NCBI RefSeq assembly: GCF_000159095.1
Contig: NZ_GG666295.1
Coordinates: forward strand, 532,827-596,826
Length of the DNA stretch: 64,000 nt
Direction: 5' to 3'
Source of the DNA: Anaerococcus tetradius ATCC 35098
GTDB taxonomy: Bacteria; Bacillota; Clostridia; Tissierellales; Peptoniphilaceae
Shown here: piece after piece, positions 50,958-60,053 of the stretch
Numbering within the stretch: position 1 is the stretch's first letter
How the letters are laid out: every line of letters starts with the position of its first letter
The notes under the pieces: generated by a model
Told to the model about the DNA's origin: nothing
Database searches by the model: none
What the model saw: the letters and a program-made list of their open reading frames with translations, nothing else
Translations under genes and position numbers: made by a program

Positions 50958-51875
50958 TTTTCTTCTTCTAAGTTCATCTATTAGACTAGCTCCTCTTCTT
51001 TTTATGGTCATTTCAAATAGCCCCATGAGACTAAAGCCATAGATTTCACATTCTAGACCTTTTTCTTCTGCTTTTTGTCTGAAGCTTTCTTCGATTTTTT
51101 CCTTATCTTTGTTTCTTAGAAAATCAATAAGGACCATACCACCTATGTTTCTAATTTTTAGGTTATAAATTATAAGGTCGATTAGCTTTAGATTTATGTT
51201 TTCCAAAAATTTGTCTTTATTGTTTTTTGATTTCTCAGCAGATGAGTTTACATCTATTACAGTTAGGGTTTCTAGTTGATCAATTATTAGTGATGAGTCC
51301 CCAAGGCTTGGTCTTGGATCCTTTATCAGTTTTAATACTTCCTTGTAGGGATTAAAGTCTTCAATATTTACTTCTCTTACTTCTAGGTCCTTGTTTTTGG
51401 ATAAATAAGAAGCTAAGAAAGAGTTTTTATAGAGGATTTTGGGAGTTGGAAAGAATTTTTCTTCTTCTATTAGCCTAGTCTTTCTTTCAAAGATTTCTTT
51501 ATAGGAAGCATCATCTTTTTTCTTGCCCTTTTTTAGCCTTGGCCCCGCCTTTGGTGGGAATCTCTTTATTGAGTAGGATTCATTTTCTATTTTAAAATTA
51601 AGAGATCCAAGGGCAAGCTTGCCATTTGCTGGATTTCTTACATATTGAACGATTACATTATCGCCTATCTTGTAGGGAATACTTGAGTTTAGATAAAGGC
51701 TTTCTCCCTTATCGTATTCAACAAAATAGCCATTTAGGGCATCAATTTTGTTTACAACTCTTCCCCTATATATATTTCCTATGAGACTATCAAAAAATTT
51801 GATTTCTACTATTTTGTCGTCTATTAATTTGCCAAGAAGTTTTTTTTCTCGGTCTATAAATACATAGGATGTCAT
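50946..51875 (-). CDS. Ribonuclease E/G family protein, short form
   Basis: Endoribonuclease family acting in rRNA processing and mRNA decay. The 309 residues keep an S1-like part (GNIYRGRVVNKIDALNGYFVEYDKG), and the catalytic core with Asp residues in TVIDVNSSAE near 215 and MVLIDFLRNKD near 257, then GLFEMTIKRRGASL. Typical RNase G is 450-500 residues. Here the stretch between the S1 part and the core is shortened, and the sequence ends before the usual zinc-link and small domain, so activity may differ. It sits at the end of the mre/PBP2 operon, overlapping the MinD-like gene by four bases. Confidence 0.8.
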   Translation of the reverse strand: MTSYVFIDREKKLLGKLIDDKIVEIKFFDSLIGNIYRGRVVNKIDALNGYFVEYDKGESLYLNSSIPYKIGDNVIVQYVRNPANGKLALGSLNFKIENESYSIKRFPPKAGPRLKKGKKKDDASYKEIFERKTRLIEEEKFFPTPKILYKNSFLASYLSKNKDLEVREVNIEDFNPYKEVLKLIKDPRPSLGDSSLIIDQLETLTVIDVNSSAEKSKNNKDKFLENINLKLIDLIIYNLKIRNIGGMVLIDFLRNKDKEKIEESFRQKAEEKGLECEIYGFSLMGLFEMTIKRRGASLIDELRRRKLLL

Positions 51876-52495
51876 TTTTTAAACTTCATCTTTAGCTTTT
51901 CGAAAAATGATAGGCTAGCTATGCTTGTATTTCTACCATTTATGAGATTGTCGATTATCTTATCGTAGACTTCATTGGCTCTTCTTTTTCCTAAAAAGAT
52001 TTTTCCTTTTGCTTCAATTTTTTCTTTGAATAGCCTGATATCTAAGTTTTCATCGACTTCATCTATAAAAAAGCTATCTTCCTCTATACGTTCATTGACC
52101 TGGTCTATCTTAATTATTTTTACAGATTTTTTCTCATCTATTAGATTTAAGTCGAGCTTATCTATTACTATATATTCATAGGCTTCTTCTTTGACCAGTC
52201 TTTGCAAATCTTCTTTGCTTATTTCATGTTTTCCCTCTAGGAGGGGAGCGATGATAAAGTCTAGATTTTCTTCTTCATGGCACTTAACATCTTTAAAGCT
52301 ATAGACCTCCTTGAAGTAATCAGCCAAATCATAGCTAATCATTCCATCTTTTCCGAAATAATCTTCTATATTTACATCATTTCTTTTTGTCGATATGAGG
52401 AGGGTCTTGCCATCTTTTTTTAGGCTTTTTGCTAGGGCTAGGGCAAAGCTAACCCTCGCCCTAGACTCGCTTGAATTTATTATATAAACTTTCAT
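51872..52495 (-). CDS. Degenerate MinD-like P-loop-family protein
   Basis: A 207-residue protein in the place where minD stands in many Firmicute mre operons. It starts MKVYIINSSESRARVSFALALAKSL: the beta strand and helix of a MinD/ParA fold are visible, but the deviant Walker A (KGGxGKT) is absent. YEYIVIDKLDLN may be the remnant of the Walker B strand. The C-terminus FFEKLKMKFKK resembles MinD's amphipathic membrane-targeting helix. No minC is present. ATP binding is doubtful; a membrane-associated structural role is possible. Six bases upstream lies the PBP2 stop. Confidence 0.5.
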   Translation of the reverse strand: MKVYIINSSESRARVSFALALAKSLKKDGKTLLISTKRNDVNIEDYFGKDGMISYDLADYFKEVYSFKDVKCHEEENLDFIIAPLLEGKHEISKEDLQRLVKEEAYEYIVIDKLDLNLIDEKKSVKIIKIDQVNERIEEDSFFIDEVDENLDIRLFKEKIEAKGKIFLGKRRANEVYDKIIDNLINGRNTSIASLSFFEKLKMKFKK

Positions 52496-52501
52496 AAAAG
52501 A

Positions 52502-55500
52502 TCAATTCCCTTCAGTGTTTTTTTCGTGGCCTTTATGATTCATTGTTTCCTGGTTCATGGCTCCATCATGGTTCATATTACCTTCATGATTCATACCGGC
52601 TTCATCGTCCATATTTCTTGTAGCTGGGTTTGTTCCAAATTCAACTTGGTTAAAGTCAGCCTTCGAATCAGATGAGTTAGACGCACCTGTATTAAGATCA
52701 AAGTATTTTGAGACTATATCCCTCACTATAGGACTAACATTGTAGCTAGTATCTCCTTGGGTAAGGATTACTGATACGGCAATTTCTGGATCATCATAAG
52801 GGGCAAAGCCTATCATCCAAGCATAGGATGAATAGTCAGAACCGTCTGCGTTTTTACCTTCTACTTCGGCTGTACCAGTCTTAACTCCTATATCTATTGG
52901 CATTTTGTTTAGGATTGGATTGTTTTGAGCTACTAAGAGTGCACCATATTTGATATCTTCAAGGTGTTTAGTATCATTTATGTCAATTCTCTTTGATTCT
53001 GGAACATTTTTGAAGAGAACTTCCTTAGAATCATGGTTGGCAATCTTACTTATTAGAGTGTATTTGTTGAGGTAGCCACCATTTGAGATGGTTGCCATTA
53101 CCCTATTCATCTGTAAAGGAGTGTAGGCGTTTTGACCTTGACCTATTACTATGTTTAGCATATCCGTAACATCCCAATTAGCTTGGTTTAGGTAGGTGAA
53201 TTTTATAGTATCGGCAAGGCCTGCTATTTGTCCATCGTATATGCCCATTGAATCATAGCCTTTTTCATCCAAATAATCTATGATTTTATCTCTAGTCCAT
53301 TTCTTTGGATCATCTGCAAAGGAGACAATCTCGTCAATATCCTTCTTGTATTCATCTCTTGTTTTCTTAACACCATCCTTGATAAAGACAGTGAGGTTAT
53401 TTTCAAGATATTTTCTAAGCATGGCCTTAGTGACTTCGATTTTCTTGCCTATTGAAGGAATGTTACCCAGACTTTCCCTTGGTATATTTATTTCTATGCC
53501 TGTTCTTTGATCAAGACCAAGCTTTTCTGCTGCAAGTCTTATATCATTAAGTTCAAGCTTTACTCCGAGAGTATCGCCATCTTCTGGGTTCTTGCCTAGG
53601 GCTAGGCAATAATAGTAATAGTTACAAGAATCTCTGATAGCCCCGTATAGATTTTCCTCTCCATGACCATGACCTGTTTCTGACCATACCAAACAAGAAA
53701 ATCTCCTATTACCAATATTCATGCTACCATGGCAATAGTTAGTAGCTAGAGGGTCTAGGCCTTTCTCTAGAGCTGCAAGACTTGTTACAAGCTTAAAGGT
53801 TGAACCAGGCATTACCGCTGTTTGACTTGCTATATTAAGCATAGGTCTTGGCACAAGAGGGCCTGAACCTTCCTCAACTTGGAGGGACTCCCAATCTGAT
53901 GAGGAAACTCCTGTTGCGAAAATATTAGGATCATAATCTGGGTAAGAAGCTAGGGCTAAGACTTCTCCTGTCTTGACATTTGATACGACAACTGCCCCAC
54001 TTTCTGCGTTTGGAGCTGACCTCATAGGAGAGAATGTTCCGTATTTTGATTGATAACTCCTACCTTCTCTTATGGCTTCTAGCACTCCCTTGAGGGATTC
54101 TTCAGCTTGTTCTTGGAGGTCACGATCTATGGTAAGGTAGACATCATCTCCTGGTTCAGATGTAGACTTGGAGATTGTTTGCCTTCTATTACCAGCAGAG
54201 TCAACTGTAACTAGGCTTCTACCATTTTTTCCCTTGAGGTTATCTTCGTAGGATTCTTCGATACCAGTTTTTCCTATGATTTCATCTCTTAGATAGCCCC
54301 TTTCATTTACATACTTATTAACTTCATTTCCTGTTGCAATAGGGCCCATATAGCCTAGGACGTGGCTGGCCAAATATCTATTTGGATAATTTCTTATTGG
54401 GATTGTATCCACAATGATTCCTGAAGCCTTGTCGATTTTTTCTTCTATTTTAAGAACTGTCGATTCATCCAAGTGATAGACTATGTTGATTGGCCTATAG
54501 CCGAAGTTACCTTGTCTATTTAATTTATTGTCTATGGTAAGGATTCCTATAGCCTCATTGTCATTGTATTTTTCTATCTTATTTACCTTTTTTATGTAGG
54601 CTAGGATTTTTCCTGCATCTTCTTCTTTGCTTAAGATATCGACAACTTCATCAGTCGAATTTGTCCTATCCTTTAGGGCGTAATAGGTGTAGAAGTCCTT
54701 TTCATCTTTAGCAAAAGTATAGGTCCAATTTTCTGGATCATCGTCAGTTATATCTATATTTGGGTAGATATTGTTTTTGGTGTTGGCATTTTGTGCCATG
54801 TATTTGATATCATTTGATAGGATTAATTTCTTTAGAAGCTTATGTTTATCAGCAAGTTTAACTAGTTCTTCTACAGGTGAGCCTGCTTGTGGGTTTTTGA
54901 ATCTTAAATCTACTGAGTAGTTGTTCTTATCATCTTTCTTTTCTGTAATTACTTCAGTCTCAAAGTTCGCATATATCCCCATATTTTCCAATTCCTCGAT
55001 TAGGATATTGGCAGGAATTATGTATTCACCCTTATCATCTACAGTTGCCTCAGTTAAAACTTCTCCTATTGTTGAGTTTTTAACTAGCTCGTAGAAATCA
55101 TCAGCAGCACTTGTTTGATAGTTGATATTTTTATATAGTTTATGAAGTTTAGCTTTCTTTTCTATATAATCTTCATCGCTTTTTACAGCACAATCCTTTA
55201 GAATTATATCATCAGCTAGGTCTTTTTCCTTTAACAAGTCATAGGCGAGTTTTCTGGCGTGAGAATTTTGGAGGATAGTTAGGATTACTGACTTATCATT
55301 TCCTATGGCATCTACTATCACATCCATTGGGTCATCATCACTTGATGCTCCTATGGCCTTTAATTTATCTTTTGAGTTCTCCTTGAATTTTAAATCAAGC
55401 TTACCGTCTACTTGTTTGACATGGCAAGGGATATCAATCCCCCTCTTTTTTAGGGCGAGCAAGGCAGTATTAGCTGTTTCATAGTTAATATTATCCTTTT

Positions 55501-55972
55501 GATAAGTAGATTCTACCAGATCCCTTATCAAATCATTATCTATAAGCTTTCTTACTACTGTATCCATAGGCATATGCTTGTGGGTAAAGTAGCTTTCCTT
55601 ATCCTTGTATTCGAAAGAATTTAGTCTTAAATTGAATTCTTCTGTATAGTTAACGCCGTCTTCTTCAAGGATGTCTACAAGTTTTGAAATATTTTCTATT
55701 TTCTTATTATCATCAAGCCTTGACATTTGGTCCTTGTATAATTGAACAGCAAAAGAAGGAATAGAAGTTGCCAAAATTTTTCCATTCCTGTCGTAGATAT
55801 TACCACGACTGGCAATATCATCTACCTCTTTAACTTTTCTATTATCTGATAAGTCCCTATAATAATCTCCTTGGATAAGCATGACCTTGAAAAGTCTAAA
55901 GCCTATTGCCAAAAACAAGATTGCAACCAAGACTTGAACAAATATCAGTCTTTTTTCTTTTGTCTTTTTCAC
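52502..55972 (-). CDS. Penicillin-binding protein 2 (class B transpeptidase), very long, with Met/His-rich tail
   Basis: Cross-links peptidoglycan during wall elongation. At 1156 residues it is far longer than a usual PBP2 (about 650-750). One N-terminal transmembrane helix (about 8-30) is followed by SRGNIYDRNGKILA near 55, a large unrecognised insert to about 510, the dimerisation part with IPIRNYPNRYLASHVLGYMG near 540, then the transpeptidase with STFK (about 722), SCN (about 779) and KTG (about 1031). The last 35 residues are rich in Met, His and Asn (repeats of MNHxG). Start codon GTG with a GAGGGGG site. It follows mreD. Confidence 0.9.
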   Translation of the reverse strand: MKKTKEKRLIFVQVLVAILFLAIGFRLFKVMLIQGDYYRDLSDNRKVKEVDDIASRGNIYDRNGKILATSIPSFAVQLYKDQMSRLDDNKKIENISKLVDILEEDGVNYTEEFNLRLNSFEYKDKESYFTHKHMPMDTVVRKLIDNDLIRDLVESTYQKDNINYETANTALLALKKRGIDIPCHVKQVDGKLDLKFKENSKDKLKAIGASSDDDPMDVIVDAIGNDKSVILTILQNSHARKLAYDLLKEKDLADDIILKDCAVKSDEDYIEKKAKLHKLYKNINYQTSAADDFYELVKNSTIGEVLTEATVDDKGEYIIPANILIEELENMGIYANFETEVITEKKDDKNNYSVDLRFKNPQAGSPVEELVKLADKHKLLKKLILSNDIKYMAQNANTKNNIYPNIDITDDDPENWTYTFAKDEKDFYTYYALKDRTNSTDEVVDILSKEEDAGKILAYIKKVNKIEKYNDNEAIGILTIDNKLNRQGNFGYRPINIVYHLDESTVLKIEEKIDKASGIIVDTIPIRNYPNRYLASHVLGYMGPIATGNEVNKYVNERGYLRDEIIGKTGIEESYEDNLKGKNGRSLVTVDSAGNRRQTISKSTSEPGDDVYLTIDRDLQEQAEESLKGVLEAIREGRSYQSKYGTFSPMRSAPNAESGAVVVSNVKTGEVLALASYPDYDPNIFATGVSSSDWESLQVEEGSGPLVPRPMLNIASQTAVMPGSTFKLVTSLAALEKGLDPLATNYCHGSMNIGNRRFSCLVWSETGHGHGEENLYGAIRDSCNYYYYCLALGKNPEDGDTLGVKLELNDIRLAAEKLGLDQRTGIEINIPRESLGNIPSIGKKIEVTKAMLRKYLENNLTVFIKDGVKKTRDEYKKDIDEIVSFADDPKKWTRDKIIDYLDEKGYDSMGIYDGQIAGLADTIKFTYLNQANWDVTDMLNIVIGQGQNAYTPLQMNRVMATISNGGYLNKYTLISKIANHDSKEVLFKNVPESKRIDINDTKHLEDIKYGALLVAQNNPILNKMPIDIGVKTGTAEVEGKNADGSDYSSYAWMIGFAPYDDPEIAVSVILTQGDTSYNVSPIVRDIVSKYFDLNTGASNSSDSKADFNQVEFGTNPATRNMDDEAGMNHEGNMNHDGAMNQETMNHKGHEKNTEGN

Positions 55973-55984
55973 TTAAAGACCCCC

Positions 55985-56470
55985 TCATATTCTATAGGTA
56001 GGAATATACATTATCTTTTTTACTATTATGTTATAGATTAGGTAAACTAGGGAATTAAGGATAGCTTCTACTACTAGAGCAAGGGGTAGATAGCTAAATA
56101 TATCGCTTAATGATTTTCCCAATATGAAATAAATTATAGATACTAGGGAGAAATTGAATATAGTAAATAGCCCTGTAAGCCATATTCCTGTCGACCTATC
56201 TTTTTGTAATTTGCTTTCTCCAACAAGATAGGCTATTACAAAATATGAAAGGGCCCTTACCCCTATAAAGGGTGTTAGGAGAAAATCTTCGACAAGTCCC
56301 AAAATCAGTCCACATCTGGAAGATGTTTTGCTAGGTAGACATTGAGCTAGTGCTACAAGAGCAGGTATTAGGATATTGATATTTGCTCCAAATATATCTA
56401 TTTTAGAAAATACAGAAGTCTGTAGGATAAATGATACTAATAATAATATAAAGCTTTTAAATTTATTCAT
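55985..56470 (-). CDS. mreD: Rod shape-determining protein MreD
   Basis: A 161-residue membrane protein with five or six helices and little soluble sequence. Assignment rests on position between mreC and PBP2, length, and the N-terminal FKSFILLLVSFILQTSVF with a later RALSYFVIAYLVGE segment. It overlaps mreC by eight bases. It works in the elongasome with MreB, MreC and PBP2. Confidence 0.88.
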   Translation of the reverse strand: MNKFKSFILLLVSFILQTSVFSKIDIFGANINILIPALVALAQCLPSKTSSRCGLILGLVEDFLLTPFIGVRALSYFVIAYLVGESKLQKDRSTGIWLTGLFTIFNFSLVSIIYFILGKSLSDIFSYLPLALVVEAILNSLVYLIYNIIVKKIMYIPTYRI

Positions 56471-57356
56471 CCTTATCTCCTTGGTAGTCTTCGTTTTCTA
56501 TTACTTCATCTACATTATATTGGTCAGTTTGCTTTAAGACCAAAACCCTATAAAGGTGAGAAAAATCTACTGGTGAGTTGAGGGTGATGTTTTTCCTTAA
56601 AGCATCCTCACTCATGGTAACATTAGATACAGTTCCTATATAGATTCCTGCAGGATATACGCCTCCAAGTCCACTTGTTAGTAAAACATCTTTTACATTA
56701 ACTTCGCTATCAACATCTAGCATATAGCCTTGGATAGTCTTTTGGGTAAAGTTGTCAATTACCCCATAATCTCCACTTTTGGAGTCAATGAAGGAGACGT
56801 TATTAGATACAGAGTTAATTGTTTCAACTCTTGCTGTCGTCTGGTAGACTTCAACCACTTTGCCTACAAGACCTGTATAGTATTTGCTATCTCCTATGGC
56901 TTGCAAGATTATGTCGTTTACTTCGATTCCGTCCTTTTTTCCCTTATCTATGGTAAAATTCTTGCTCATGGAATTGGAATCGGTGTTAACAACCTTAGCC
57001 TTCATATATGAATTTTCGCTAACTTCCATGGCTTTTTTCTCAGCTTCCAAGAAATCTTTCTTGCTAACTATGGTACTTAGCTTAGCATTTTCTATCTCCA
57101 AGGCCTTGTTTTCTTCTTCTAGCTTTTCGACAGCAGCCCTTGTATCCTTAGAACCAAGAGACCTTTCGACTTGCTCCTTAATAATGGATGAGATAGAATA
57201 GCTTAGCTTTTCTATTGGTGAAAATATGCTGTTGGCTATGTTTGATCCTGTTTGATTAATATTTTTAGTTTGAGAAGAGATAGCTATTATAATAAGTAAG
57301 ATTACTACTGTTGCTACAAATCCCTTCCTATCTTTTTTCTTTCTTCTATAAGCCAT
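56463..57356 (-). CDS. mreC: Rod shape-determining protein MreC
   Basis: A 297-residue, single-span membrane protein that scaffolds PBP2 outside the membrane. A basic N-terminus (MAYRRKKKDRKG) is followed by a helix (ATVVILLIIIAISS), a coiled coil (about 70-115, EKLEEENKALEIENAKLS) and two beta domains with GLVGKVVEVYQTTARV and LLTSGLGGVYPAGIYIGTV. Operon position after mreB supports the call. Confidence 0.95.
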   Translation of the reverse strand: MAYRRKKKDRKGFVATVVILLIIIAISSQTKNINQTGSNIANSIFSPIEKLSYSISSIIKEQVERSLGSKDTRAAVEKLEEENKALEIENAKLSTIVSKKDFLEAEKKAMEVSENSYMKAKVVNTDSNSMSKNFTIDKGKKDGIEVNDIILQAIGDSKYYTGLVGKVVEVYQTTARVETINSVSNNVSFIDSKSGDYGVIDNFTQKTIQGYMLDVDSEVNVKDVLLTSGLGGVYPAGIYIGTVSNVTMSEDALRKNITLNSPVDFSHLYRVLVLKQTDQYNVDEVIENEDYQGDKDE

Positions 57357-57362
57357 AATTAC

Positions 57363-58367
57363 CTACTTACGATACTTCACAAATCTATCAGGATCATCCA
57401 AAATAAGGCCTGCTCCTTTGATGGCATCCCTTAGAGGATCCTCGGAAATAGAAACTGGAAGGCCTATCGTTTCTGTTATATATTCGCTCATACCCTTTAG
57501 TAAACTTAGCCCACCAGTAAGGAAAATTCCATTTTTTCTTATATCAGAGCTAATTTCTGGAGGAGTCTTTTCCAAAACTTCATAAATCATCTCACAAAGT
57601 TCATTTGCAAATGGCATTATACACTCAATTAAACTTTTGCTAGTAACTTCTACCGTTTTTGGCATGGCACTAGCAAGATCTCTGCCATCAACCTTCATTG
57701 CTAGGTTCTTATCCTTTAATCTCAGACTTACTAGCTTATTTTTTACTTCTTCAGCAGTATTCTTGCCTATTTCTAAGCCTAAGTTCTTTCTAAAATATTC
57801 AATAATTTCTTCATCTATATAATCGCCACCCTTATTAAGGCTCTTGTTTATGATTACCCCATTTAAGGAAAGGACAGTAGCTTCAACTACCCCAGCTCCA
57901 AGATTTAGCATAAAGACTCCCCTAGGCTGGTCAGGATTAAGATCCATCCCGTAAGCTGCCGCCAAAGACTCATCTACAAGGATTACATCCCTACTTCCTG
58001 CATGAAGGGCTGCATCTTCCACTGCTCTTTTTTGAATATCGGTAATGCCAGATGGAACACAAATTACAACCCTTGGTTGAAGAATTGAAAATCCACTATT
58101 AACCTTCTTGAAAAAATAATTAAGTAGGGCTTCTGTAAGGTTTATATCAGTTATATTGCCATTTACTATTGGCCTTACATTATCGTGGGTCTTGCCAAGC
58201 ATGGCCTTAGCCTCATTACCTATAGCCAAAACCTTGCTATTATTATCATCCAAGAGTAAATAGCTTGGTTCTTCCGCTATCAGACCCTCACCCTTTTTAT
58301 ATACTAAGATATTGCTTGTGCCAAGATCTATGGCAAAATCTGAAGCAATCATTCTAAATCTCATCAT
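57363..58367 (-). CDS. mreB: Rod shape-determining protein MreB
   Basis: A 334-residue actin-like ATPase. The phosphate-1 motif AIDLGTSNILVY near 12, phosphate-2 FMLNLGAGVVEATVLS near 152, and adenosine motif FLTGGLSLLKGM near 285 are present. It is an MreB-family protein, though I cannot separate MreB from Mbl by eye. AAGGGGTG precedes two consecutive ATGs. A coccoid organism with mreBCD is notable. Confidence 0.94.
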   Translation of the reverse strand: MMRFRMIASDFAIDLGTSNILVYKKGEGLIAEEPSYLLLDDNNSKVLAIGNEAKAMLGKTHDNVRPIVNGNITDINLTEALLNYFFKKVNSGFSILQPRVVICVPSGITDIQKRAVEDAALHAGSRDVILVDESLAAAYGMDLNPDQPRGVFMLNLGAGVVEATVLSLNGVIINKSLNKGGDYIDEEIIEYFRKNLGLEIGKNTAEEVKNKLVSLRLKDKNLAMKVDGRDLASAMPKTVEVTSKSLIECIMPFANELCEMIYEVLEKTPPEISSDIRKNGIFLTGGLSLLKGMSEYITETIGLPVSISEDPLRDAIKGAGLILDDPDRFVKYRK

Positions 58368-58376
58368 CTACACCCC

Positions 58377-59063
58377 TTACAAATTTCCTTCTTTTTTAAA
58401 ACTATAAAAGCAATCTTTCCCAATAATAATATGATCTAATACTTCAATATCCAAAAGCTCGCCCGAATCGGCTAGTCTTTTAGTTATTGCAAAATCTTCC
58501 CTTGATGGATTTGGATTTCCAGATGGATGGTTGTGAACAATGATCATTGACTTTGCACTTTTCTTTATAGCTTTCTTAAAGACTTCCCTAGGATTAACTA
58601 TAGTAGAGCTTAAATCTCCCATAGATACAAAATCCTTAGCAATAATCACATTTTTAGTATCCAGTAAGATTGCATAAAAATATTCTTTCTTGGCATTTTC
58701 TAGCTTTGTTTTCATTATTTCATAAACGTCATTACTAGATGTTATTTTTTCAATCTTCCTATCTAAGACTCTCTCATTAATCCTACGACCCAGTTGGAGG
58801 GCGGCTACGATTTTACTAGCCTTAGCTTCTTTGATTCCCTTAATTCGGCGAAGCTCTACAACTTCTATCTCCAAAAGTTCTTCATAGCTAAAGGTATCTA
58901 GAATTTCTTTGGATAGGTCTATGACGTTTTTTTCTTTGTTGCCTGTTGAAAGGATAATAGCCAAAAGCTCCTCATCGCTTAGACTATCGAAGCCTTCTCT
59001 TATCATCTTCTCCCTAGGTCTGTCGAATTGATCTAAATCCTTAATTCTTTTTGAATTGTTCAT
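58377..59063 (-). CDS. radC: RadC family JAB/MPN domain protein
   Basis: A 228-residue protein with an N-terminal UPF0758 helical part (REGFDSLSDEELLAIILSTG), a helix-hairpin-helix (RRIKGIKEAKASKIVAALQLG), and a C-terminal JAMM/MPN+ metalloprotease-like domain with HNHPSGNPNPSRED near 172. Despite the name, a DNA-repair role is unproven. It lies just upstream of mreB, as in many Firmicutes, and overlaps the Gx transporter gene by 23 bases. Confidence 0.95.
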   Translation of the reverse strand: MNNSKRIKDLDQFDRPREKMIREGFDSLSDEELLAIILSTGNKEKNVIDLSKEILDTFSYEELLEIEVVELRRIKGIKEAKASKIVAALQLGRRINERVLDRKIEKITSSNDVYEIMKTKLENAKKEYFYAILLDTKNVIIAKDFVSMGDLSSTIVNPREVFKKAIKKSAKSMIIVHNHPSGNPNPSREDFAITKRLADSGELLDIEVLDHIIIGKDCFYSFKKEGNL

Positions 59064-59574
59064 CTTTTATTATCCCAATCTTTTCCATGTGCTTAATAAT
59101 ATAATTAGAACTTAGGCCGACAAAAAATCCACTAAAAGTTCCTATAAATACTAGCAAGGGAAAGTAATAATACATCTTAATATTGCCCATAACTATTGAA
59201 GCGACAAGAACTTGACCAAAATTATGGAAAAAAGCTCCAATCTCGCTTATGCCTATAAAACTAAGCTTATCTTCTAACAGCCTTAAAGAAAGACTCATAG
59301 CAAGGCTTGCAAGAATTGCTCCAGCTACTGAAAAAAAGAAGGAGCTAACCATACCTGTTGCCAAAACCAAGAGGAATGATTTAAGAACTCCTATCAAAAG
59401 AGCTGCCCTAAGTCCGAAAAAATACAAGCTTACTAATAATATTATATTTGAAAGTCCAAGTTTTGCACCCGGAATTGGAACAGGCATGGGAATAAAATGC
59501 TCCAACAAGGAGATAGCAAGAGCCATCGCCGTAAGTAGGGCTAAAGTTGTAACTTTTCTTACATCCATTTTCAT
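59041..59574 (-). CDS. Gx transporter family membrane protein (heptaprenyl diphosphate synthase component I type)
   Basis: A 177-residue protein with five or six helices. The sequence PVPIPGAKLGLSNIILLVSLYFFG near residue 30 and GVLKSFLLVLATG near 62 are typical of the Gx/HepS1-like membrane group, which resembles ECF S components. Its substrate is unknown; clustering with a NusG-II protein, Rnf and ApbE is frequent in anaerobes and suggests a link to flavin or quinone-type redox cofactors, which is inference. Overlaps the NusG-II gene by four bases. Confidence 0.85.
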   Translation of the reverse strand: MKMDVRKVTTLALLTAMALAISLLEHFIPMPVPIPGAKLGLSNIILLVSLYFFGLRAALLIGVLKSFLLVLATGMVSSFFFSVAGAILASLAMSLSLRLLEDKLSFIGISEIGAFFHNFGQVLVASIVMGNIKMYYYFPLLVFIGTFSGFFVGLSSNYIIKHMEKIGIIKDEQFKKN

Positions 59575-59960
59575 CTAATCACCTTATCTATCTTATCTTT
59601 CCTACTATCCTTAGGATTTTCGGAATAGACTTCTAAATACAACCTATGTGGCAGGCAAATAATAGTCTCTCCTACATCAGAAATCGGAGACATATGTGTG
59701 CATATTTTATCAGAGCAATCCGCATCTGAAACAAAAGCCTTGCCATCTTTTATTTTAACTATATTATAATGACCCTTATATTCAATCTTAAACTTTTGAT
59801 CCTTAGTCAGTGGCACTTTCTTAATTACCTTAGAATCTTGCTTAATAACTAAAATATTTCCCCTATCTTTAGATGTAATCCTTGAAATAATCAAAGAAGA
59901 AGCTAGGGAAAATACCAGTAGAAATATTATAACAAATATATCAGCTTTCTTAATTTTCAT
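59571..59960 (-). CDS. NusG domain II-containing membrane-anchored protein
   Basis: A 129-residue protein with one N-terminal helix (ADIFVIIFLLVFSLASSLII) and an external NusG_II domain. The domain has the family's Cys pattern: DADCSDKICTHM near 85 and TIICLPHRLYLEV near 103. I start at the ATG at 59960 (GAGGT upstream) rather than an upstream frame of 19 more residues. Role unknown; the gene neighbours Gx transporter and Rnf. Confidence 0.88.
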   Translation of the reverse strand: MKIKKADIFVIIFLLVFSLASSLIISRITSKDRGNILVIKQDSKVIKKVPLTKDQKFKIEYKGHYNIVKIKDGKAFVSDADCSDKICTHMSPISDVGETIICLPHRLYLEVYSENPKDSRKDKIDKVIR

Positions 59961-60019
59961 CTTATACCTCGACTTTAAGTTTATCATTTTTATCTTGATA
60001 TTGTCAATTTTAGGCACAA

Positions 60020-60050
60020 GAAAACAGTGCAGAAATTCCGCACTGTTTTT
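60020..60050 (-). terminator. Terminator of the rnf operon
   Basis: On the minus strand AAACAGTGC pairs with GCACTGTTT around GGAATTTCT, followed by TTC. It follows the rnfB stop. Confidence 0.8.
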
Positions 60051-60053
60051 ATC

